Assembly: GCA_024680055.1 (NCBI GenBank)
Contig: JAILCP010000010.1
Span: 1 to 53,522 of the forward strand
Length of the DNA stretch: 53,522 bases
Source: Lachnospiraceae bacterium
GTDB taxonomy: Bacteria; Bacillota; Clostridia; Lachnospirales; Lachnospiraceae
Reading direction: 5' to 3'
Below are positions 23,345-33,206 of this stretch, one piece after another; position 1 is the first letter of the stretch, and every line of letters starts with the position of its first letter. The translations under genes were made by a program, and so were the position numbers. Below the pieces are notes generated by a model. The model was not told the origin of the DNA. It did no database searches and worked only from the letters and a program-made list of their open reading frames with translations.

Positions 23345-25747
23345 ATGGAAACATACAATCCAAAAGTCGTTGAGAAAAAATGGCAGGGCATCTGGGAAAC
23401 AGAAGAAGCATTTAAAGTGGGAACCGATTTTAGCAAACCAAAATTCTATGCATTGGTGGAATTCCCATATCCGTCAGGACAGGGACTTCACGTAGGTCAT
23501 CCAAGACCTTACACAGCCCTTGATATTATTTCAAGAAAAAGAAGATTACAGGGATACAATGTTCTTTTCCCAATGGGATGGGACGCATTTGGTCTTCCTA
23601 CTGAAAACTATGCCATGAAGAATCACATTCATCCAAAGATTGTAACCAAAAACAACGTTGGACGTTTTAAACAGCAGTTACAGGATCTTGGATATTCTTT
23701 TGACTGGGATAGAGAAGTGAACACCACAGATCCTAATTATTATAAATGGACCCAGTGGATTTTCTTAAAATTATTCAAAAAAGGACTTGCTTATAAGAGC
23801 GAAATGCCAATCAACTGGTGTACCTCTTGTAAGGTTGGACTTGCCAACGAAGAAGTTGTCAACGGCAAGTGCGAGCGTTGCGGTGGAGAAGTGGTCCACA
23901 AGGTAAAAAGCCAGTGGATGTTAAAGATTACCGAATACGCAGATCGCTTAATCGATGATTTGGATTTGGTTGACTATTTTGACCGTATTAAGGTTTCTCA
24001 GAAAAACTGGATCGGTCGTTCCCACGGTGCGGAAGTGGATTTTGTCATCGGTGGAACCAAGGACAGCCTGACCGTATATACCACAAGACCGGATACTTTA
24101 TTTGGTGCAACCTACATGGTTGTTTCACCGGAGCATCCGATGATTGAAAAATACAAAGATCAGATTACCAACTACGACGAGTTAATGGCATACAGAGAAG
24201 AAGCAGCCAAGAAATCTGATTTTGAACGTACCGAACTTGCAAAAGACAAAACCGGTGTGGAAATCAAAGGCTTAAAAGCAATCAACCCGGTAAATGACAA
24301 AGAGATTCCTATCTGGATTTCCGATTATGTATTAATGTCTTACGGAACAGGAGCTATTATGGCGGTACCTGCCCATGATACAAGAGACTGGGAGTTCGCG
24401 AAAAAATTTGACCTTCCAATCATCGAAGTGGTTGCAGGCGGTAACGTGGAAGAAGAAGCTTTTACCGATGTTGCAACCGGTAAGCTTGTAAACTCCGGAT
24501 TCCTTGATGGACTGGAAGTTGCAGAAGCCAAAGAAAAGATTACCGAGTTTTTAACCGAAAAAGGTATCGGACACAAGAAAACCAACTTTAAATTACGTGA
24601 CTGGGTATTCTCCAGACAGCGTTATTGGGGTGAACCGATTCCAATTGTGAAATGTGATAAATGTGGATACGTTCCGATTGATGAAAGCGAATTACCGCTC
24701 CAGCTTCCGGACGTAGAAAGCTACGAACCAACTGACAACGGAGAATCTCCACTGGCCAAGATGACCGATTGGGTGAACACCACCTGCCCTTGTTGCGGCG
24801 GCCCGGCCAAGAGAGAAACCGACACTATGCCTCAGTGGGCAGGTTCCTCCTGGTACTTCCTTCGTTACATCGATCCTCACAACGAAGAGGCACTGGCAGA
24901 TCCTGAAAAACTGAAGTACTGGTTACCGGTTGACTGGTACAACGGTGGAATGGAGCATACCACACTCCACTTACTTTACTCCAGATTCTGGCACAAATTC
25001 TTATATGACGAGGGGGTTGTTCCAACCAAGGAACCTTACTCTAAACGTACTTCCCACGGAATGATTCTTGGTGAAAACGGTGAAAAAATGAGTAAGTCCC
25101 GCGGAAACGTAATCAATCCGGACGACATTGTGGGAGAATTTGGTGCAGACACACTTCGTACCTACGAAATGTTCATCGGAGCCTTTGAACTTAGCGCTTC
25201 CTGGAGTCAGGAAGGTGTGCGAGGATGTCGTCGTTTCCTGGATCGTGTATGGAAATTATCCGACCTGGTTACAGATGAGGAAGATTACAGCAAAGACCTT
25301 GAAGTAACCATGCACCAGACCATCAAGAAAGTCAGCGAAGACTTTGAGGCAATGAAGTTTAACACAGCCATTGCCGCTATGATGAGTCTTGTTAACGACT
25401 TCAACAAGAAAGGTTCTGTAACCAAAGGAGAGTACAAAACCTTACTTCAGTTATTAAACCCGGTTGCACCTCATATGACCGAAGAATTATGGGAGGGCAT
25501 CGGCTGCGAAGGCAGAATCTATCAGTCCACCTGGCCTGAGTACGATGAGAAGAAAACCATTGAAGACACTGTGGAAATCGCAGTCCAGATCAACGGTAAA
25601 ACCAAGGCAACCATTACCATCGACCGTAATATTGCCAAGGAAGATGCCATTGTCAAGGCAAAAGAAGCCCTTGGCAGCAAGCTCGACAAAACAATCGTAA
25701 AGGAAATCTACGTTCCGGGAAGAATTGTAAATATTGTACAGAAATAA
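23345..25747 (+). CDS. leuS: Leucyl-tRNA synthetase
   Basis: The 800-residue class I synthetase charges tRNA-Leu in the cytosol. Its ATP-site signatures are HVGH (in GLHVGHPRP) and KMSKS (in [10 protein letters not shown]); the CP1 editing domain spans about 225-410, and Cys pairs CTSC and CERC near residue 160-180 form a zinc site. It is the bacterial form and of normal length. Expression is under the leucine T-box just upstream; an AGGGAGG ribosome site precedes the ATG. Confidence 0.97.
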   Translation: METYNPKVVEKKWQGIWETEEAFKVGTDFSKPKFYALVEFPYPSGQGLHVGHPRPYTALDIISRKRRLQGYNVLFPMGWDAFGLPTENYAMKNHIHPKIVTKNNVGRFKQQLQDLGYSFDWDREVNTTDPNYYKWTQWIFLKLFKKGLAYKSEMPINWCTSCKVGLANEEVVNGKCERCGGEVVHKVKSQWMLKITEYADRLIDDLDLVDYFDRIKVSQKNWIGRSHGAEVDFVIGGTKDSLTVYTTRPDTLFGATYMVVSPEHPMIEKYKDQITNYDELMAYREEAAKKSDFERTELAKDKTGVEIKGLKAINPVNDKEIPIWISDYVLMSYGTGAIMAVPAHDTRDWEFAKKFDLPIIEVVAGGNVEEEAFTDVATGKLVNSGFLDGLEVAEAKEKITEFLTEKGIGHKKTNFKLRDWVFSRQRYWGEPIPIVKCDKCGYVPIDESELPLQLPDVESYEPTDNGESPLAKMTDWVNTTCPCCGGPAKRETDTMPQWAGSSWYFLRYIDPHNEEALADPEKLKYWLPVDWYNGGMEHTTLHLLYSRFWHKFLYDEGVVPTKEPYSKRTSHGMILGENGEKMSKSRGNVINPDDIVGEFGADTLRTYEMFIGAFELSASWSQEGVRGCRRFLDRVWKLSDLVTDEEDYSKDLEVTMHQTIKKVSEDFEAMKFNTAIAAMMSLVNDFNKKGSVTKGEYKTLLQLLNPVAPHMTEELWEGIGCEGRIYQSTWPEYDEKKTIEDTVEIAVQINGKTKATITIDRNIAKEDAIVKAKEALGSKLDKTIVKEIYVPGRIVNIVQK

Positions 25748-25753
25748 AAAATG

Positions 25754-25788
25754 CCGCTGAGGTCTTGTGCCTCAGCGGTTTTGCTTTT
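25754..25788 (+). terminator. Terminator of leuS
   Basis: CCGCTGAGG / CCTCAGCGG stem, 7-base loop, then TTTTGCTTTT. Confidence 0.88.
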
Positions 25789-25827
25789 ATATGGGGAAAG
25801 CGGATGATTTGTAATACCTTGGCGTGG

Positions 25828-26020
25828 GCAACGAACGGAAAGAAAATGTCCGATTCCGATGCTTTTGCATGTGCCACTCCCCGGCCTTGAGCAACGGAAA
25901 GAAAGGAAATGCCCGATTCCGATGCTTTTGCATGTGCCACTCCCCCGGCCTTGAGCAACGGAAAGAAAGGAAATGTCCAATTCCGATGCTTTTGTATGTG
26001 CCACTCCCCGGCCCTTCCCC
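25828..26020. repeat. Three tandem 63-64 bp repeats
   Basis: Units start at 25828, 25891 and 25955 and share GGAAAGAAA...CCGATTCCGATGCTTTTGCATGTGCCACTCCCCGGCC. Each includes ATGC-TTTT-GCAT, a small hairpin (changed to GTAT in the third unit). All frames are open over part of it on both strands (for example AHAKASES on the minus strand), but none has a supported start, so no gene is called. The rest of the stretch from leuS to the kinase gene holds only the leuS terminator and a promoter. Confidence 0.9.
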
Positions 26021-26047
26021 GCTTATGGTATTAGTCCGACTTCTAAC

Positions 26048-26076
26048 TTGTTAAGCATAAGTTATACTGTTATAAT
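26048..26076 (+). promoter_or_regulatory. Promoter of the two-component/AAA operon
   Basis: TTGTTA (26048-26053), 17 bases, TATAAT (26071-26076), 38 bases before the kinase start. Confidence 0.7.
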
Positions 26077-26113
26077 AAAAGTTACTATTGACAAAACAGG
26101 GAGAAAGGGAAGA

Positions 26114-27442
26114 ATGAAGAAAATACAGTCAACACCCCTTTGGGAAAAGATACGTATCGGATTTTTTATTGCCTTGATTATAGCCATTACAGCACAGGTC
26201 AATATTAATTTCGGAAATGTGGCACCGGGTTTTGTTATTGCGGTGGACGTGGTGGTTCTGGGTGTGTTTTCCTACAGCTTCAGACGGCTGTTTTCGCCTA
26301 TGCAGATTGCACTGCTGGCGGCGGTTTTTTCACCGTTGTTCCGATTCCTTCAGGAATATGAAAAGGGAGAATCTGTTCAGACAAAAATGATGGATGTATT
26401 TCCGGATACCATATTTTTTGTGGTGTACGGAATGGTATTTCTTGCATGCTGGAGGGCATTTGTAAAAGAGAATGAGACCATAGGATCCTTTGTGTTGGCA
26501 GCTTTTTTCAGTGACTTTATCGGAAATGTAACGGAGGTGCTTTTCATATATTTGATTCGGGAGCATTATATGCTGCGCCTGAATATGTTGGGATTTTTGG
26601 GTGGTATTGCCATGTTCCGGGCGATTTTTGTGTTCGCCATTCTGGTGGCGGTGGATTATTACGCAGATCAGGAATTGCAAAGGGAGCAGCTGGAGAGATT
26701 TGAATTTATGGTCAATCAAAGTATTGCACTTTCGGATGAGTTCCGTATTGTGGAGAACAATAAAGAGGACGTGGAGCGGGTTATGAAAAAAGCCTATGCG
26801 CTCTACTCCGATTTGAAGGAGCATGGGATTGCGAAGGAATACGTGGACCGAAGTTTGGACATTGCAAGAGGAGCCCATGAAATCAAGGGAAGTTATCAGG
26901 GAATTGTAGATCGGTTGGAAGAGCTTCGAAGTGATACCCAGTCGGGGGATGAGCTTACCATGGGAGATATTGTTGCTTTTGCCAAACATAATGCGGAAGC
27001 AAGAGCCTATACATTGAAGAAAACGGTGTTGATCAAAGTGCACCAGACTACGGATTTTAAAGTGAAAATGGCCTATATGATGATTTCCATTTTAAGGAAT
27101 CTGACCATCAATGCGGTGGAGGCATTTCAGGAGCCAATGGGCGTGATTCAGATTTGTATTGACGAAGAAGAATACGGAGATCGAGAGTACTATAAAATCG
27201 TGGTGAAGGACAACGGACCGGGAATTCCAAAAGGGGACATGGAAAACGTGTTTTTGTCCGGATATTCCACAAAAGTCAATGACACCACAGGGTATCTGCA
27301 GCGGGGACTGGGATTGCCTATGGTGAAAGAATATGTAGAGAGAGATTTTAGGGGATATATGACCCTGGAAAGTGAAGAAGGAGAGGGAACTACATTTATA
27401 ATTGAGGTTCCTACAGATGTTTTTGAGGGGGAGGTAAAATGA
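26114..27442 (+). CDS. Membrane sensor histidine kinase (GlnK/YcbA-like)
   Basis: A 442-residue kinase. Residues 12-190 hold about six membrane helices, then a dimerisation helix with the likely phosphorylated His in ARGAHEIKGSYQGI (about 255), and a C-terminal HATPase: N-box LRNLTINAVEAF, G1 DNGPGIP, G2 RGLGLPMVKEYV. The HEIK-type box and the paired YcbB-type regulator recall Bacillus GlnK, which responds to glutamine. The ATG at 26114 follows AAAGGGAAG; the frame is open further upstream but through repeat DNA. ATGA overlap with the regulator gene couples them. The stimulus is unknown. Confidence 0.82.
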   Translation: MKKIQSTPLWEKIRIGFFIALIIAITAQVNINFGNVAPGFVIAVDVVVLGVFSYSFRRLFSPMQIALLAAVFSPLFRFLQEYEKGESVQTKMMDVFPDTIFFVVYGMVFLACWRAFVKENETIGSFVLAAFFSDFIGNVTEVLFIYLIREHYMLRLNMLGFLGGIAMFRAIFVFAILVAVDYYADQELQREQLERFEFMVNQSIALSDEFRIVENNKEDVERVMKKAYALYSDLKEHGIAKEYVDRSLDIARGAHEIKGSYQGIVDRLEELRSDTQSGDELTMGDIVAFAKHNAEARAYTLKKTVLIKVHQTTDFKVKMAYMMISILRNLTINAVEAFQEPMGVIQICIDEEEYGDREYYKIVVKDNGPGIPKGDMENVFLSGYSTKVNDTTGYLQRGLGLPMVKEYVERDFRGYMTLESEEGEGTTFIIEVPTDVFEGEVK

Positions 27443-28287
27443 AGTACTATATCGTAGACGACGACATAGCAGTGGTAAAAACCTTAGAGCGAATCATTAC
27501 AGACCGACTGGGAGGTGTGGTTGTAGGCTGTAACACCAATGCAGACGAGGCGGTGAAAGATGTCAAAGAAGATGATCCGGACATTGTTTTGGTGGATTTT
27601 TTAATGAAGGAAATGGATGGAGTAAGCCTGATTAAAAAAATGCAGGGATTTAACTCGAATCTTACCTTCATTATGATTAGCAAAGTTACAGACAAATCCC
27701 TGGTGCAGGCGGCGTATGATGTGGGTGTTGAATTTTTTATCAATAAGCCTATCAACGTGCTGGAAGTGGAGCGAGTGACCGGAAATGTGGCAGAAAGAAT
27801 TAAGCTGCGAAAGGTGGTTAGCCATATTCAAAGTGCTTTTGGAGAAATTGAAGAAAGTGAAGATAAGGTGGTACCAAAGAAAGAGCAGAAGAATCATAGC
27901 GTGGACATTCTTTTAAGTGCCCTTGGTATTTATGGAGAAAAAGGAACCAATGATATTTTAAAAATTCACGAATATATGGTAGAACATAAGGTCAACTATG
28001 GAAAAGAAGTGCTGGATGAAGTGAGTGTAGAATTGAATGACAGCATTAAGAATATTGAGCAGAGGGTGCGAAGAACCATCAAAAAAGGTCTTTCCAATGC
28101 GGCAACCATTCGAATGGAAGATCCTGAAAATGATGTAAACGTAATTTATGCGGGATATGTGTTTGACCATATAGCCATGAAAAGAGAGATGGACTTTTTG
28201 AAAGGTGTATCTGACAGTGGCGGAAGAGTAAGCATATCCAAGTTTATGGATGGATTGGTATTATACAGGAACTATATCAATGATTAG
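27439..28287 (+). CDS. Response regulator with YcbB (GlnL-type) output domain
   Basis: The 282-residue protein has a receiver domain (1-120: VDDD at 6-9, phosphorylated Asp53 in LVDFLMKEMDG, Lys in INKPIN) and a C-terminal YcbB domain (about 150-280) with SVDILLSALGIYGEKGTNDIL and RVRRTIKKGLSNAATI, the DNA-binding output known from Bacillus GlnL. Its partner is the kinase encoded just upstream (4-base overlap). The direct targets may be the operon itself; no glutaminase or glutamine transporter gene is nearby, unlike in Bacillus. Confidence 0.85.
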   Translation: MKYYIVDDDIAVVKTLERIITDRLGGVVVGCNTNADEAVKDVKEDDPDIVLVDFLMKEMDGVSLIKKMQGFNSNLTFIMISKVTDKSLVQAAYDVGVEFFINKPINVLEVERVTGNVAERIKLRKVVSHIQSAFGEIEESEDKVVPKKEQKNHSVDILLSALGIYGEKGTNDILKIHEYMVEHKVNYGKEVLDEVSVELNDSIKNIEQRVRRTIKKGLSNAATIRMEDPENDVNVIYAGYVFDHIAMKREMDFLKGVSDSGGRVSISKFMDGLVLYRNYIND

Positions 28288-29650
28288 AGATGAGCAGCGA
28301 GAGGAAAAAATACGTTCTTTGGCACAGCAGGCAGTGGAAGGGGCCAAAGACAATGTGGTGGTGCATCTTCGCTATTTGGATGTGGCGGTGTATGCCTTGC
28401 GGCCGGTATGTGATGTGGAAAAACCGGGATTTTATACAGATGGGGTGAATTTTATTTATGAACCGCATAGTATTTTAAGGCGATGTGCAACCGGTTTTGA
28501 CAGAATGAGCCACGACTATTTGCATGTGCTATTGCATTGCATGTTTTTCCACATAAAAAAGGCAAAAAATAAAAATAAAGACCATTGGAATTTGGCCTGC
28601 GACATCGCGGTGGAAGATGTGCTTTTTTCCATGGAGCATAAATTCAGCGGGTTCCAGCTTAGTGAACGACTGGTGAAACAATTGCAATATTTCCGTGGTA
28701 TGATTGGTGAACTTACTGCAGACAAGTTGTACGCATACTTTGAGAAAACAAAGCCGCGAAAGCTTCGCAGGGAAGAACTTCATATGATATTCCATGTGGA
28801 CGAGCACGAGGAGTGGTATGATGAAGAAAGCTTACCGCTATTGGAAACCCAGGAGGATGAAGGGTTTCCCATGGAAGGCGAGCAGGGAAGCCCCACGCCC
28901 GGCGAGGCAAAAGAAGATGGGCCGGATTGGGACGACATTGTAAGTAAGGTGGAAATGACATTGGATATGGCGGCAGCCAATCAGGAGGATGAGGGTAAAA
29001 AGTTAATGAGTGCCCTTCGTCATCTGGAGGAAAAAGTCATTACCTATGAGGACTTTTTAAAGAAGTTTGCCGTGCAAAAAGAGATTTTGGCCATCGATGA
29101 CGGATCTTTTGATTACATTCCTTACACCTACGGTTTTTCATTGTATGAGGATATGCCTCTCATAGAACCTCTTGAGACAAAAGAAGAAAAGCGCATTCGG
29201 GATGTTGTGATTGTAATCGATTCCTCCGCTTCCACAGAGGGGGCAATGGTGGAATCCTTTATAAGGCGTACGTTTGAAATCTTAAAAAGTGAACAGCTTA
29301 TGGGAAAGCAGTTTCATATTCGTCTGGTGCAGTGCGATCAGAAAATACAGGAAGACCGCCTTTTACAAAATGTAAAAGAGGCGGAAGACTATTTAAAAGA
29401 AATGCGAATCAAGGGCCATGGAGGAACGGATTTTCGCGTGGCATTTCAGTATGTGGAGCATTTGAAAAAGAGAAAAGTGATTCCCAATTTGAAGGGATTG
29501 ATTTATTTTACCGATGGAAAAGGGGTATTTCCCAAAAAGAAACCGTCCTTTGAAAGTGCCTTTGTATTTCCGAGTCAGGAGTTGGCTGGAGAGGCGGCGG
29601 TACCCTTTTGGGCCATAAAAGCAGTTTTAGGAGAAGACAATGAACATTAA
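28280..29650 (+). CDS. DUF2201 protein: metallopeptidase-like N-terminus plus VWA-like C-terminus
   Basis: The ATG at 28280 overlaps the regulator stop by 8 bases and gives 456 residues; an ATG 30 bases earlier is less likely. The N-terminal half has HDYLHVLLHCMFFH, where a DUF2201_N metallopeptidase-like helix is expected. An acidic Pro/Gly linker follows (about 200-230), then a von Willebrand A-like fold with the MIDAS pattern DSSAS (in VIVIDSSASTEG) and a later HGGTDFR. Such proteins pair with MoxR-type ATPases, encoded next with an 11-base overlap, perhaps as a metal-dependent adaptor of a chaperone. Function unproven. Confidence 0.8.
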   Translation: MIRDEQREEKIRSLAQQAVEGAKDNVVVHLRYLDVAVYALRPVCDVEKPGFYTDGVNFIYEPHSILRRCATGFDRMSHDYLHVLLHCMFFHIKKAKNKNKDHWNLACDIAVEDVLFSMEHKFSGFQLSERLVKQLQYFRGMIGELTADKLYAYFEKTKPRKLRREELHMIFHVDEHEEWYDEESLPLLETQEDEGFPMEGEQGSPTPGEAKEDGPDWDDIVSKVEMTLDMAAANQEDEGKKLMSALRHLEEKVITYEDFLKKFAVQKEILAIDDGSFDYIPYTYGFSLYEDMPLIEPLETKEEKRIRDVVIVIDSSASTEGAMVESFIRRTFEILKSEQLMGKQFHIRLVQCDQKIQEDRLLQNVKEAEDYLKEMRIKGHGGTDFRVAFQYVEHLKKRKVIPNLKGLIYFTDGKGVFPKKKPSFESAFVFPSQELAGEAAVPFWAIKAVLGEDNEH

Positions 29651-31148
29651 AGAAGCAAAAGAACAGGTAAGATATACGGTGATGTCTTACCTTAGCAAAA
29701 GTGAATACGGAGAATACAAGATTCCGGTACGCCGTCAACGTCCGTTGTTTTTGGTGGGACCGCCTGGAATCGGAAAAACCGATATTATGGCACAGGTGGC
29801 AGATGAGATGGACCTTTTACTGGTGTCTTACTCCATGACCCACCATACAAGGCAAAGCGCCCTGGGACTTCCTTATATTCAGGACAGGGAATACGCAGGC
29901 AGGCAGCAGCGTATCACAGAATATACCATGAGTGAAATTATTGCTAGTATCTATGATGTGATGGAGTCCACCGGGAAGAAGGAGGGGATTTTGTTCCTTG
30001 ATGAAATCAACTGTATTTCCGAGACTCTGCAGCCGTCCATGCTTCAGTTTTTGCAGAATAAAACCTTTGGCAAACATGCGGTTCCGGATGGCTGGGTAAT
30101 TATTACCGCAGGTAATCCGGTGGAATACAATGATTCCGTAAAAGAATTTGACATGGCCACTTTGGACCGTGTCAAAGAAGTGGTGATTGAACCGGAATTT
30201 TCCTCCTGGTATGCCTATGCATTGGATGCAGGAATCCACGGAGCGGTGCTGACTTACTTGAATTCCCATCGTGACGCTTTTTACAGCATAAAAGCGGATC
30301 TTGACGGTAAAAAGTTTGTGACCGCAAGAGGCTGGGTGGATCTTTCGGAAATGATGCTTCTCTATGAAGAAAACAAGCTGCCGGTGGATTACAATCTGGT
30401 AAGCCAGTATGTGAAAGATGACACCATTGCAAGGGAATTTGTGGCATTTTACGATTTATTTTTCCGCTATCAAAAGGAATATGGAATCGAAGAAATTTTA
30501 CAGGGTAAAGACACCACCCATGCAGAACAGTTGGCAAAGGCGGCAGATTTTGATGAGCGCCTGGCGGTGATTCAGCAACTGGGAGATGCTCTTTTGGAAG
30601 ATTTTAAGATGGTATATCAGGAGGGCCGGGCCCTTCGTCGTCTCATGACCATGATCAGTGAGCACAAAGAGGGACTGAATGTTGAGGTAAAAGAAGCTCT
30701 GAAAGAAATGGAAAAGATGGACAAAGAGGCCATCGGACTTTTTTCGGCAAAGAAGGCAGCAGGCGGCATGAACCTTACCGATTTGCATGTGTGGGATCGG
30801 TTGAAGGAAATGTTTTTGGAATTGGAGATGGATCTTCAAAAAGAAAAAGAGAAACATAAAAACGGCAAAGAGGTGTTGAAAGAAAGCCTCGCCAAGCTGC
30901 AGGAGAGACGAAAACAGAGGGCGGCACGAACCGGTAAGAAACTGGATTACAGTTTTACCTTTGTGGAAAAAGCCTTTGAAGGAGATAAGGAGATGCTTCT
31001 TTTTGTCACCAATTTGGCCAGAAATCGATTCAGCGCTTTTTATCTTATGAATTATGGCTCTGAAATGTACCATAAATACAGTGAGCAGCTGCAAATAGAT
31101 CAGAGGGAACAGACTTTGATTGCAGACATAGAGAAGTTGGGGATTTAA
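29640..31148 (+). CDS. MoxR-like AAA+ ATPase
   Basis: A 502-residue AAA+ protein: Walker A GPPGIGKT (about residue 40), Walker B GILFLDEIN (about 120), sensor region ITAGNPVEYN, then a lid and a long helical C-terminal part (about 300-500) with the highly charged LEMDLQKEKEKHKNGKE segment, likely coiled coil. MoxR ATPases act with VWA proteins to remodel or metallate client proteins. Its VWA partner is encoded immediately upstream and a repeat protein directly downstream with no gap. Confidence 0.87.
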   Translation: MNIKEAKEQVRYTVMSYLSKSEYGEYKIPVRRQRPLFLVGPPGIGKTDIMAQVADEMDLLLVSYSMTHHTRQSALGLPYIQDREYAGRQQRITEYTMSEIIASIYDVMESTGKKEGILFLDEINCISETLQPSMLQFLQNKTFGKHAVPDGWVIITAGNPVEYNDSVKEFDMATLDRVKEVVIEPEFSSWYAYALDAGIHGAVLTYLNSHRDAFYSIKADLDGKKFVTARGWVDLSEMMLLYEENKLPVDYNLVSQYVKDDTIAREFVAFYDLFFRYQKEYGIEEILQGKDTTHAEQLAKAADFDERLAVIQQLGDALLEDFKMVYQEGRALRRLMTMISEHKEGLNVEVKEALKEMEKMDKEAIGLFSAKKAAGGMNLTDLHVWDRLKEMFLELEMDLQKEKEKHKNGKEVLKESLAKLQERRKQRAARTGKKLDYSFTFVEKAFEGDKEMLLFVTNLARNRFSAFYLMNYGSEMYHKYSEQLQIDQREQTLIADIEKLGI

Positions 31149-31865
31149 ATGGAAATTTTCAAGCGTTATGAAGGAACAAAAGAGTTTTACCGGGTAGAGG
31201 ACGGGGTAACAACCATTATGGACAATGCCTTTTACGACAAGGGGTTTTTAATAGAATTGACCCTTCCGGAAAGTGTGGACAGTATCGGGGATTATGCCTT
31301 TAAGCTGTGTTTTAAGCTGACCCATATTACCCTGCCAAAGAAGGTTCGCCATTTTGGAACCGGGGTATTTCAGCAATGCCACGGATTGAAAAAGGTGGAT
31401 CTCCCTTATGGCGTTGAGAAAATTGACTCCGGTATGTTTTTATCCTGCACCTCCATGGAGGAACTTACCATTCCTTCCACGGTAAAAGAAATTGACCCGT
31501 CTGCTTTTGCGGTATGCAGAAGTCTTGAGAGAATTCATTGCGATGACCGGGTGTTTTCCCTGATTCCTGAGGGTAAAAAGCTGGCGGCAGCCATGACCTA
31601 TCTAAAGGATGAAAATGAAGATGGAGAGGAAGCGTATTCCTACCTTTCAAGTCGGGAAGAAGAAGCTCTGGACTGGATGTTGCAGCAAAAGGAGGAAGGT
31701 ATTTTCCGAAAATTGTTGTCCAAGTGTGACTACAGCATCGTGCAAAAAGAGAGACTGATGGATTGCTGCAGAAGCCGGGGAAGAGAGGATTTGTCCGGTG
31801 TGATTCTTGACAGTCAAAAAAATATACAAAAAGAGGATCCCTTTGACATGGATCCCTTTGCATAA
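31149..31865 (+). CDS. BspA-type leucine-rich repeat protein
   Basis: The 238-residue protein has about four LRR_5 repeats in residues 18-125 (LTLPESVDSIGDYAF, HITLPKKVRHFGTGVF, KVDLPYGVEKIDSGMF, ELTIPSTVKEIDPSAF) and a helical C-terminal part. No signal peptide is present, so it should be cytosolic, unlike the many surface BspA proteins. The ATG abuts the AAA ATPase stop. In this operon it could be a protein-binding adaptor for the MoxR/VWA pair; that is inference. Confidence 0.82.
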   Translation: MEIFKRYEGTKEFYRVEDGVTTIMDNAFYDKGFLIELTLPESVDSIGDYAFKLCFKLTHITLPKKVRHFGTGVFQQCHGLKKVDLPYGVEKIDSGMFLSCTSMEELTIPSTVKEIDPSAFAVCRSLERIHCDDRVFSLIPEGKKLAAAMTYLKDENEDGEEAYSYLSSREEEALDWMLQQKEEGIFRKLLSKCDYSIVQKERLMDCCRSRGREDLSGVILDSQKNIQKEDPFDMDPFA

Positions 31866-31869
31866 GTCG

Positions 31870-31896
31870 GGGTTGCCTTTTGGCAACCCTATTATT
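31870..31896. terminator. Bidirectional terminator at the convergent junction
   Basis: Perfect GGGTTGCC / GGCAACCC stem with TTTT loop and ATTATTTT after it. It lies between the LRR gene and the convergent ClC gene. Confidence 0.75.
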
Positions 31897-33175
31897 TTGC
31901 TAATTTATTAATAAAATTGGAGCGGTACTTGGAATACACAATTTTTTGACTGCTGTATAGGCCATAGTATCCTGATAGGGTGTAGCTGAATCCGATGGCA
32001 AGTAGGAAAAATGGAAAGCCGTCGGTACGGAAAAGTTCACAGCAGATAATCAGTGAAGTGAGGGGACAGTTGGTAACGCCGCAAAACATGGAGCCTATGC
32101 CGATGGCAGCACAGGTGCTTGGGGAAAAGCCGGTGAGATTTCCGAAAAGACAGCCAAAGGCAGCGCCGATATAAAGGGTCGGAACAATCTCGCCTCCTTT
32201 AAAACAGCAGGCTAAAGTAATGGCTGTAAAAATAATTTTAAACAGAAATTCCACCGAATGAATCTGGCCCTCCATGCAGTTGATAATCATGGCGGTTCCG
32301 GTTCCGTTGTATTTCTGGTGGCCGGCAATCAGTGTAAAACAAAGCAAAACACAGCCGCCCACAAAGGCTCTTACATAAAGATTTTCAAATAATTTCTGGA
32401 ACAGTTTTGATGTTTCATGCAAACAGACACAGAAAAAAATGCTGAGCAAACCGCATAAAATTGCTAGAACAGAGATAATCAATGCGGACTTGATCTCAAA
32501 GACAGGTAAATCCATAATGTCAAAGGATAGAGGCACAATGCCAAACACCTGATAGGCAATGCCGTGAGAAATCAGGGCGGAAATGGAACATGGAAGTAAC
32601 GCAGCATAATGCATAATTCCAACAGATACCACTTCCATGGCAAAAACGGCTGCGGCAATAGGCGTGCCAAAAAGTCCTGCAAAGGCAGCAGACATACCGC
32701 ACATAATCATGATGTGACGGCTTTCCTTTTGCTTAAAACCAAATACACCGGAAATGGCATTTCCGATACTTCCGCCAAGCTGCAGTGCAGCCCCTTCTCG
32801 TCCGGCAGAACCACCCACCGTATGGGTAATAATGGTGGAAATATAAATAAGGGGAGCCATGTGCAGGGGGATATCCTCGTCAGAATGAATGGCGGAAAGC
32901 ACCTGGTTGGTTCCCGGATCTTTTTTCTTCATAATATTCCGATATAGAAAAACAATAATGACAGATCCAATGGGCAAGAAGTAAAGCATAAAAGAATGAT
33001 CCAATCGATAATTGGTAACCTTTGTAAGAATGTAGCCAAAAGACCCACTGACAAATCCCACCACGATGCCAATGACGATGGAGACAAACACCCATTTGAT
33101 TGTTGAGCGCAAAAGGGCCAGATTGGATTTGAATTCTTCCACAATTGTCTGCATTTGAAGTAGTTTTTTGCTCAT
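31892..33175 (-). CDS. ClC-family anion transporter (CLC-F-like selectivity region)
   Basis: A 427-residue membrane protein with the ClC fold of many helices. GGSAGREGAALQLGGSIGN contains the gating Glu of the GREG motif, and GGEIVPTLYIGAAFG and GIGSMFCGVTNCPLTSLI are the later conserved segments. The usual anion motif GSGIP near the N-terminal third is replaced by PGTNQV, and GREGP is GREGA. This resembles the fluoride/proton antiporter clade (CLC-F) more than chloride transporters. Substrate therefore remains open. Not linked to a fluoride riboswitch. It has a GGAG ribosome site on the minus strand. Confidence 0.8.
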   Translation of the reverse strand: MSKKLLQMQTIVEEFKSNLALLRSTIKWVFVSIVIGIVVGFVSGSFGYILTKVTNYRLDHSFMLYFLPIGSVIIVFLYRNIMKKKDPGTNQVLSAIHSDEDIPLHMAPLIYISTIITHTVGGSAGREGAALQLGGSIGNAISGVFGFKQKESRHIMIMCGMSAAFAGLFGTPIAAAVFAMEVVSVGIMHYAALLPCSISALISHGIAYQVFGIVPLSFDIMDLPVFEIKSALIISVLAILCGLLSIFFCVCLHETSKLFQKLFENLYVRAFVGGCVLLCFTLIAGHQKYNGTGTAMIINCMEGQIHSVEFLFKIIFTAITLACCFKGGEIVPTLYIGAAFGCLFGNLTGFSPSTCAAIGIGSMFCGVTNCPLTSLIICCELFRTDGFPFFLLAIGFSYTLSGYYGLYSSQKIVYSKYRSNFINKLAK

Positions 33176-33206
33176 CAGAACTCCTTTCTTTGATTAATTC
33201 TAATTA

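Noticed and set aside
25653..26054. Several 76-101 codon frames over the 63-bp repeats
   Set aside because: They overlap one another on both strands, overlap the leuS end, and lack ribosome sites.
29817..30269. Antisense frames in the AAA ATPase gene
   Set aside because: They are shadows of a well supported coding region and have no ribosome sites.
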